Assembly: GCA_003557825.1 (NCBI GenBank)
Contig: PWNM01000145.1
Coordinates: 1-9,578 of the forward strand
Source of the DNA: Candidatus Hydrogenedentota bacterium
Lineage (GTDB): Bacteria > Hydrogenedentota > Hydrogenedentia > Hydrogenedentales > SLHB01
Direction of reading: 5' to 3'
DNA: 9,578 nt
The notes under the pieces were generated by a model that made no database searches, was not told the origin of the DNA, and was given only the letters and a program-made list of their open reading frames with translations. The first letter of the stretch is position 1, and the number at the start of each line of letters is the position of its first letter. Of this stretch, positions 5,551 to 9,578 are shown one piece after another. A program made the translations under genes and the position numbers.

Positions 5551-8148
5551 TTAGGCTGCGGCTTGTTGTCGAGGTTTAAATTTCAGCCGATCGCCTTCGA
5601 CCTCGACATAGACGTCCGAGCCTTCTTTTACCCGGCCTTCGAGGATTTCCATGGCCAGCGGGTCGAGGACTTGGCGCTGGATGACCCGTTTCAGAGGCCG
5701 TGCGCCGTATGTTGGGTCGAACCCTTGCTCGGCCAGCATATCCCGCGCCGCATCGCTCAGCGTGATGGTGATACGTTTCTCGCTGAGGCGCTTGGCCAGC
5801 CGCGCCAATTGCACGTCCACGATCCTCCGGATGTGTTCCTTGTGCAGCTGATGGAACACGACGATGTCGTCCACCCGGTTAAGGAACTCGGGCCGGAAAT
5901 GCTGCCGCAGCACCGCTAAGACTGTTTTAACGTTTTCAGCCTCATTGCCGCCGGCTTCACTGAAGACTTCGCTTCCAAGGTTTGACGTCATGATAACGAC
6001 CGTATTCCGGAAGTCCACCGTCCGGCCCTGACCGTCTGTAAGGCGACCGTCATCGAGCAACTGCAAAAGCACATTGAAGACGTCCGCATGGGCTTTCTCG
6101 ATTTCGTCGAGCAGCACCACGCTATAGGGCCGCCGCCGGATGACTTCCGTCAACTGACCGCCCTCTTCGTAGCCCACATAGCCGGGCGGCGCGCCGATCA
6201 ACCGGGACACGGAGTACTTCTCCATGTATTCGGACATATCGATGCGCACCATGGCGTTCTCGTCGTCGAAGAGCAGTTCCGCCAGCGATCGGGCCAATTC
6301 GGTTTTTCCGACGCCTGTGGGACCCAGGAAGATGAACGAGCCAATGGGCCGTTCGGGTTCTTTGAGACCTGCTCGGGCCCGTCGTACGGCGTCGGACACC
6401 ACTCGAATGCCTTCTTCTTGACCGATGACCCGTTTACCGAGTTCCTCTTCCATGTGCAACAGGCGGTCCATCTCGCTCTCGAGCATCTTGCTGACCGGGA
6501 TGCCCGTCCAGTTCGAGACGATCGCCGCAATCTGGTCGTCCGTTACCTCTTCGGTTAGGAAGCTGCCCTCGGCCTGAACCTTGGCAAGGCGCGCATTGGC
6601 TTCTTCGAGTTTGCGCTGCAAGTCGGCGATGATGCCATAACGCAACTCCGCCACCTTGTTGAGGTCCCCCGAACGCTCGGCGATCTCTTCTTCCCGTCGG
6701 GCATCATCGATCTCACCGCTTATCCGTCGGATTTCATCGATAACGTCTTTTTCGGCTTGCCATTGCGACTTTTTAGCGTTCATTTCCTCGCGCAGATTGG
6801 CCATTTCCTCTTCGATGGCGGCCCGTCGCTCGACGCTCACAGGATCCTTTTCTTTTTTAAGAGCCAGATGCTCGATTTCGAGCTGGCGAATGCGTCGGTC
6901 GAGAACGTCGATTTCATAGGGCATGCTATCGGTTTCGATGCGTTGCCGCGATGCCGCCTCGTCGATGAGGTCGATGGCCTTATCCGGCAGGAACCGGTCG
7001 GTAATATACCGATTACTCAGTGTTACCGCCGCTACGAGGGCGTTGTCCTGGATTCTGACGCCGTGGTGGACCTCATACCGTTCTTTAAGTCCACGCAGGA
7101 TTGCGATGGTGCTTTCTTCGTCGGGTTCACCTACGACGACCGGTTGGAACCGGCGTTCCAGGGCAGCGTCCTTTTCGATGTGTTTGCGGTATTCATCCAG
7201 GGTTGTCGCACCGATACAGTGCAGATCGCCGCGGGCAAGGGCCGGTTTCAGCATATTCGAGGCGTCCATGGCCCCTTCGGCGGCTCCTGCGCCAACCAGC
7301 GTATGCAATTCGTCGATAAACAGGATAATTTCGCCCGCTGCTTGCTCGACTTCCCTAAGCAGGGCCTTCAATCGATCCTCGAATTCACCCCGATACTTGG
7401 CTCCGGCCACCAAAGCGCCCAGGTCCAGGGCGGCGATGCGCTTGTGTTTCAAGTTCTCGGGCACGTCGCCTGCGACCACGCGTTGAGCCAACCCTTCGAC
7501 GATCGCGGTCTTTCCAACGCCGGGTTCACCGATAAGCACAGGATTGTTCTTAGTACGCCGCGACAGCACCTGAATCACCCGGCGGATCTCCTCATCGCGG
7601 CCGATGACCGGGTCAAGTTTACCTGCACGGGCCAACTGGGTAAGATCGCGGCTGTATTTGTCGAGGGCCTCATAGGTTTCCTCGGCGTTCGGATCGGTGA
7701 CCCGTTGGTTACCTCGAATCTGTTGCAGGGTAGCCAATAGCGTTTCGCGATCCAGCCCTGCTTCGCGAAGAATCTTCCCGGCCGGATCGGACCCAACATC
7801 AATCATGCCCAGCAGGATATGCTCGGTACTGAGATACTCGTCTTTCAGGGTCTGCGCCTCGCGCCACCCGGCTTCGAGTACCTGTTCTAGCTCGCGGCTC
7901 AGATTTCGCTGTACGCTAGCGCCCGAGGCCTTCGGCAACGCCTCCATGCGGCGCTCCGTTTCGCCCTGAATCTGTTCGATGGCCACGCCAAAGCGTTGCA
8001 GCACCGATGCCACCACCCCTTGCTTTTGTTCGAGTAGGGCGGCCAGCACGTGCAAGGACGAAACCTGGGGATGATCATGCTGTGACGCCAAGTCCATGGC
8101 TTCGGACAAGGCTTCTTGGGCCTTTATTGTAAGTTTGTCTAATCGCAT
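5551..8148 (-). CDS. clpB: ATP-dependent chaperone ClpB (Hsp100 disaggregase)
   Basis: A complete 865-aa AAA+ unfoldase that, as a hexamer with DnaK/DnaJ/GrpE, extracts polypeptides from heat-induced aggregates in the cytoplasm. Domains in order: Clp N-domain with two repeats (about 1-145); AAA+ 1 with Walker A GEPGVGKT (207-214), pore loop KYRGEFEDR (251-259, Tyr 252), Walker B ILFIDE (275-280) and arginine fingers R332/R333; the coiled-coil M-domain (about 405-525), which separates ClpB from ClpA/ClpX; AAA+ 2 with Walker A GPTGVGKT (609-616), pore loop GYVGYEEGG (656-664), Walker B VVLLDE (677-682), FLNR with R758, and sensor-2 GARPLKR (815-821). There is no ClpP-binding IGF/L loop pattern after Walker B 2, as expected for a disaggregase. 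The start follows AAAGGAG by 10 nt. The codon where E. coli ClpB has its internal GTG start (here Val 150) is GTC, so the short isoform is not expected from that site. Confidence 0.98.
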   Translation of the reverse strand: MRLDKLTIKAQEALSEAMDLASQHDHPQVSSLHVLAALLEQKQGVVASVLQRFGVAIEQIQGETERRMEALPKASGASVQRNLSRELEQVLEAGWREAQTLKDEYLSTEHILLGMIDVGSDPAGKILREAGLDRETLLATLQQIRGNQRVTDPNAEETYEALDKYSRDLTQLARAGKLDPVIGRDEEIRRVIQVLSRRTKNNPVLIGEPGVGKTAIVEGLAQRVVAGDVPENLKHKRIAALDLGALVAGAKYRGEFEDRLKALLREVEQAAGEIILFIDELHTLVGAGAAEGAMDASNMLKPALARGDLHCIGATTLDEYRKHIEKDAALERRFQPVVVGEPDEESTIAILRGLKERYEVHHGVRIQDNALVAAVTLSNRYITDRFLPDKAIDLIDEAASRQRIETDSMPYEIDVLDRRIRQLEIEHLALKKEKDPVSVERRAAIEEEMANLREEMNAKKSQWQAEKDVIDEIRRISGEIDDARREEEIAERSGDLNKVAELRYGIIADLQRKLEEANARLAKVQAEGSFLTEEVTDDQIAAIVSNWTGIPVSKMLESEMDRLLHMEEELGKRVIGQEEGIRVVSDAVRRARAGLKEPERPIGSFIFLGPTGVGKTELARSLAELLFDDENAMVRIDMSEYMEKYSVSRLIGAPPGYVGYEEGGQLTEVIRRRPYSVVLLDEIEKAHADVFNVLLQLLDDGRLTDGQGRTVDFRNTVVIMTSNLGSEVFSEAGGNEAENVKTVLAVLRQHFRPEFLNRVDDIVVFHQLHKEHIRRIVDVQLARLAKRLSEKRITITLSDAARDMLAEQGFDPTYGARPLKRVIQRQVLDPLAMEILEGRVKEGSDVYVEVEGDRLKFKPRQQAAA

Positions 8149-8158
8149 AGAGCATTCA

Positions 8159-8165
8159 CTCCTTT
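8159..8165 (-). promoter_or_regulatory. Ribosome binding site of clpB
   Basis: On the - strand AAAGGAG (plus CTCCTTT) lies 10 nt before the clpB ATG at 8148. An out-of-frame ATG (8155-8153) sits between it and the true start and could compete weakly. The site directly abuts the last copy of a repeated leader motif (8166-8171). Confidence 0.7.
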
Positions 8166-8224
8166 ATCTAAAATGATTTCCGCTTAGATGAAGCAAGGTC
8201 CATGCCAACAAAAACCGCATCTAA
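8166..8224 (-). promoter_or_regulatory. clpB leader: three copies of TTAGAT/ATCTAA able to pair two ways
   Basis: In clpB-sense order the leader has segment A UUAGAUG (8224-8218), segment B CAUCUAA (8190-8184) and segment C UUAGAU (8171-8166). B can pair with A (7 bp, 27-nt loop) or with C (6 bp plus a possible G-U, 12-nt loop). The B-C hairpin ends exactly at the AAAGGAG ribosome binding site. Mutually exclusive hairpins next to a ribosome binding site are the layout of a translational switch or thermosensor, which would suit a heat-shock gene. The stems are short and A/U-rich, so the regulatory role is inference. Confidence 0.35.
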
Positions 8225-8340
8225 TCCGGGTAATTGGGGCATTTGGGGGGAGGCCATGTTTCAGAATGGCGATAGGTTGTTCCACTTTGAAACGGTCTCC
8301 GTCTGGAGCGGTGTTGTGGTCCACATAGCCATACGGCACG

Positions 8341-8362
8341 AAAAAAAACGTGGGAGACCACG
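8341..8362 (-). terminator. Intrinsic-terminator-like hairpin upstream of clpB
   Basis: On the - strand CGTGG-TCTC-CCACG (8362-8349) is followed at once by eight T residues (8348-8341). This is the standard form of a Rho-independent terminator reading toward clpB, about 190 nt before its start codon. No recognised - strand gene lies just upstream to be terminated. It could attenuate the clpB leader, end a small RNA, or block antisense transcription from the right. Confidence 0.5.
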
Positions 8363-8470
8363 ATTTGTGTGCTGGATTGCGTGGGCCAGGCGGCTCCGTT
8401 ACGATAAAGGCATGGTTAATCTGGATACCGCCGTGCTGTAAAGGCGTGTTGCTCAAGGTCACACCCGATG

Positions 8471-8479
8471 AAGGAGAGG
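8471..8479 (+). promoter_or_regulatory. Ribosome binding site of the 255-aa gene
   Basis: AAGGAGAGG ends 5 nt before ATG 8485 (8 nt from the GGAG core). It fixes the start of the gene, whose frame is open upstream to 8350 through unrelated-looking sequence. Confidence 0.75.
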
Positions 8480-8484
8480 AAGTC

Positions 8485-9252
8485 ATGAACACTTATGTGA
8501 TTACGCCTGCTGCAGGAAAACGATTGATTGCCAAAGCCATGGCACAGCATCCAGCGGTGCAGAGCGCCCTGACTTCAGGTACGCTGGTCATCGTAGCGGG
8601 AACGACCAACGGCCTGGTGGCCGAGGAAATCCTGGCGCAACAGGGCATAGCGGAATCCCTCAATCGGGCCGGATTCATGCGGGGTGTGACGGTGCCGCCC
8701 AGCCGGCGCTCCGACGAAACCGGGCGGTTAACGGAGAAGGCGCCCTTTCCCGGCGACGTGGTTATCACCCAAGGCGAATGGCGCCAGGGGCAGACCATTT
8801 TCGATGTTGCCGAGATGCTGGGTGAAGGGGACATCATCTTGAAAGGGGCCAATGCCCTGGATTTAATCAGCCGGCGGGCGGCCGTTCTCGTTGGACATCC
8901 CCAGGGCGGTACGGCCATCGCTGCCATTCAGGCCCACATCGGACGACGTGTTGGGCTGATTCTTCCGGTGGGCCTTGAAAAGCGTGTGTCGGATGACCTG
9001 GACCATCTGGCGGGCTTGCTCAACGTCTCCGGCGCTAAGGGTCCGCGACTGCTTCCCTTGCCGGGCGAAGTATTCACCGAAGTCGAGGCCATCGAGCTCC
9101 TTACCGGCGCGACGGCGGATCTGGTAGCCGCAGGCGGCGTATATGGGGCAGAGGGAAGCGTTTGGCTGGGGGTATCGGGCGATCCTGAACATGAAAAAGC
9201 GGCGCAAAACCTTATCGATTTGGTGGCTGACGAGCCCGCCTTCACCTTTTGA
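8485..9252 (+). CDS. Unrecognised conserved-looking 255-aa cytoplasmic protein
   Basis: A complete 255-aa protein with a strong ribosome binding site and no signal peptide or membrane segment. I do not recognise its family. It looks like a folded alpha/beta protein with several glycine-rich turns after hydrophobic strands: TLVIVAGTTNGLVAEE (33-48), FPGDVVITQGEW (88-99), GDIILKGANALDL (115-127), AAVLVGHPQGGTAIA (132-146), RVGLILPVGLEKRV (155-168) and LVAAGGVYGAEGSVWLGVSG (213-232). The 'VAGTTN...EE' turn and repeated strand-Gly loops recall phosphate- or nucleotide-binding Rossmann-like folds such as NagB/RpiA/DeoR sensor domains, but no catalytic motif of those families is evident, so this is only a fold guess. 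It is divergent from clpB and convergent, 27 bp away, with a xylose-isomerase-like gene. An enzyme or ligand-binding role is possible; function is unknown. Confidence 0.85.
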   Translation: MNTYVITPAAGKRLIAKAMAQHPAVQSALTSGTLVIVAGTTNGLVAEEILAQQGIAESLNRAGFMRGVTVPPSRRSDETGRLTEKAPFPGDVVITQGEWRQGQTIFDVAEMLGEGDIILKGANALDLISRRAAVLVGHPQGGTAIAAIQAHIGRRVGLILPVGLEKRVSDDLDHLAGLLNVSGAKGPRLLPLPGEVFTEVEAIELLTGATADLVAAGGVYGAEGSVWLGVSGDPEHEKAAQNLIDLVADEPAFTF

Positions 9253-9262
9253 TCCGGCGGGC
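9234..9262. repeat. Inverted repeat spanning the end of the 255-aa gene
   Basis: GCCCGCC (9234-9240) and GGCGGGC (9256-9262) form a 7-bp all-GC stem around a 15-nt loop that contains the stop codon (9250-9252). The overlapping GCGGGCCCGC (9257-9266) is itself a 10-bp palindrome. No T-run follows on either strand, so it is not a standard intrinsic terminator, though it may still slow or end transcription in this 27-bp convergent gap. Confidence 0.3.
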
Positions 9263-9279
9263 CCGCAAGTTCGGCTCAT

Positions 9280-9578
9280 TTATTGGTTAGCACCAACGCC
9301 TTTCGTCGCGAGATAGGCGCGGATGGCCTCGACGCATTGTCGGCTGGCTTCGACAGCGTCGTCCCCTTCATATTCGATAACGGCCGATCCATCGAATGGC
9401 AGCGCCCAAAAGGCATCGAGCGTCGCGGCAAGGTCGAGGGCGCCTTCGCCGACAACCGTATCGTGGAACTGCCCGTTTGGCTCGAAGGTGAAATCCTTAA
9501 AGTGGATGGCATAGAGTCGGTCGCCGACCCTCTCGAGCCAATTCACCGGATCCTCACCGGCTTGAATGCACCATGCCG
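9280..9578 (-). CDS. Xylose isomerase-like TIM-barrel protein, C-terminal part (runs off the window)
   Basis: The last 99 codons of a second sugar phosphate isomerase/epimerase-type protein; the frame is open to the window edge, so the N-terminus lies to the right. The visible part starts AWCIQAGEDPVNWLERVG, then RLYAIHFKDF with the family H-x-K-D motif, VVGEGALDLAATLDAFWAL (the usual late-barrel 'G-E-G-x-L-D' segment), and SAVIEYEGDD, where the Glu residues after IEY fit the final metal or substrate ligand. It ends YLATKGVGANQ. A GTG codon at 9546 is in frame but internal, because the homologous protein clearly continues upstream of it. It differs markedly from the complete isomerase at 4569-5339 and is closer to the IolI-like pattern, so the two are not a recent duplication. 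Confidence 0.85.
   Translation of the reverse strand, partial: AWCIQAGEDPVNWLERVGDRLYAIHFKDFTFEPNGQFHDTVVGEGALDLAATLDAFWALPFDGSAVIEYEGDDAVEASRQCVEAIRAYLATKGVGANQ

Larger units (their letters stand above)
8149..8484. other. 336-bp divergent intergenic region; no confident gene
   Basis: The region separates clpB from the + strand 255-aa gene. It contains two overlapping open frames in exact antisense register: one on the - strand (ATG at 8486, stop at 8184, about 100 codons) and one on the + strand (8202-8441, 79 codons). I could not recognise either product. The - strand frame has third-position GC near 55% and second-position GC near 50% by hand count, so no clear coding periodicity, has no ribosome binding site, and contains a terminator-like element. 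The + strand frame has only AAGG close to its ATG. I treat both as probably non-coding. Confidence 0.45.

Noticed and set aside
6757..7740. Long + strand open frame (327 codons) inside clpB
   Set aside because: It lies wholly antisense to the conserved AAA+ core of clpB and has no recognisable motif or ribosome binding site.
8232..8265. Sigma-32-like heat-shock promoter before clpB (TCTGAAA with CCCCAAAT or CCCCAATT on the - strand)
   Set aside because: The hexamers partly match but the spacers are 10 and 19 nt, outside the usual range of about 11-16, and the lineage is unlikely to follow the gammaproteobacterial consensus.
8350..8484. Upstream extension of the 255-aa gene to 8350
   Set aside because: The strong AAGGAGAGG site points to ATG 8485; the extension is Trp/Cys-rich and unlike the rest of the protein.
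1..9578. Mobile elements, CRISPR arrays, tRNA or rRNA genes, defence or toxin-antitoxin systems
   Set aside because: No transposase, integrase, regularly spaced repeat, tRNA-like cloverleaf or defence-protein motif was seen; the genes are housekeeping or metabolic in type.

Overview
The window holds seven protein genes, six complete and one cut by the right edge, and reads as ordinary chromosomal sequence from a diderm (Gram-negative-type) bacterium. The diderm call rests on a beta-barrel outer-membrane protein ending in Phe and an exported murein transglycosylase. Most starts carry Shine-Dalgarno sequences, so translation initiation is conventional. A Gfo/Idh/MocA oxidoreductase plus two xylose-isomerase-like TIM-barrel proteins in 9.6 kb is typical of carbohydrate-rich genomes such as Planctomycetota, Verrucomicrobiota, Lentisphaerota or Hydrogenedentota. 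That placement is inference; no rRNA or lineage-specific marker is present.

Layout, left to right: (1) Gfo/Idh/MocA-type NAD(P)-dependent oxidoreductase, + strand, 69-1061. (2) Exported TPR-containing soluble lytic transglycosylase, + strand, 1152-3188. (3) OmpP1/FadL-type outer-membrane transport protein, - strand, 3197-4435, convergent with the transglycosylase with only 8 bp between stops. (4) A divergent promoter region around 4485-4530, then a sugar phosphate isomerase/epimerase, + strand, 4569-5339. (5) A 211-bp convergent intergenic region with two oppositely oriented intrinsic terminators and further stem-loops. (6) The disaggregase clpB, - strand, 5551-8148. (7) A 336-bp divergent intergenic region with a repeat-built, possibly switch-like clpB leader and an unexplained terminator-like hairpin. 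(8) An unrecognised 255-aa protein, + strand, 8485-9252. (9) The C-terminal part of a second xylose-isomerase-like TIM-barrel protein, - strand, 9280 to the window end.

The genes do not form one pathway. They look like several short transcription units: sugar metabolism (the oxidoreductase and two isomerase-like proteins), envelope (transglycosylase, FadL-like porin), protein quality control (ClpB) and one orphan. I see no mobile element, CRISPR array, tRNA or rRNA, and no convincing multi-gene novel system. The parts most worth a second look are the clpB leader (three copies of one short motif that can pair two ways, one pairing touching the ribosome binding site), the terminator-like hairpin upstream of it with no obvious gene to terminate, the structured clpB 3' region, and the unrecognised 255-aa gene.
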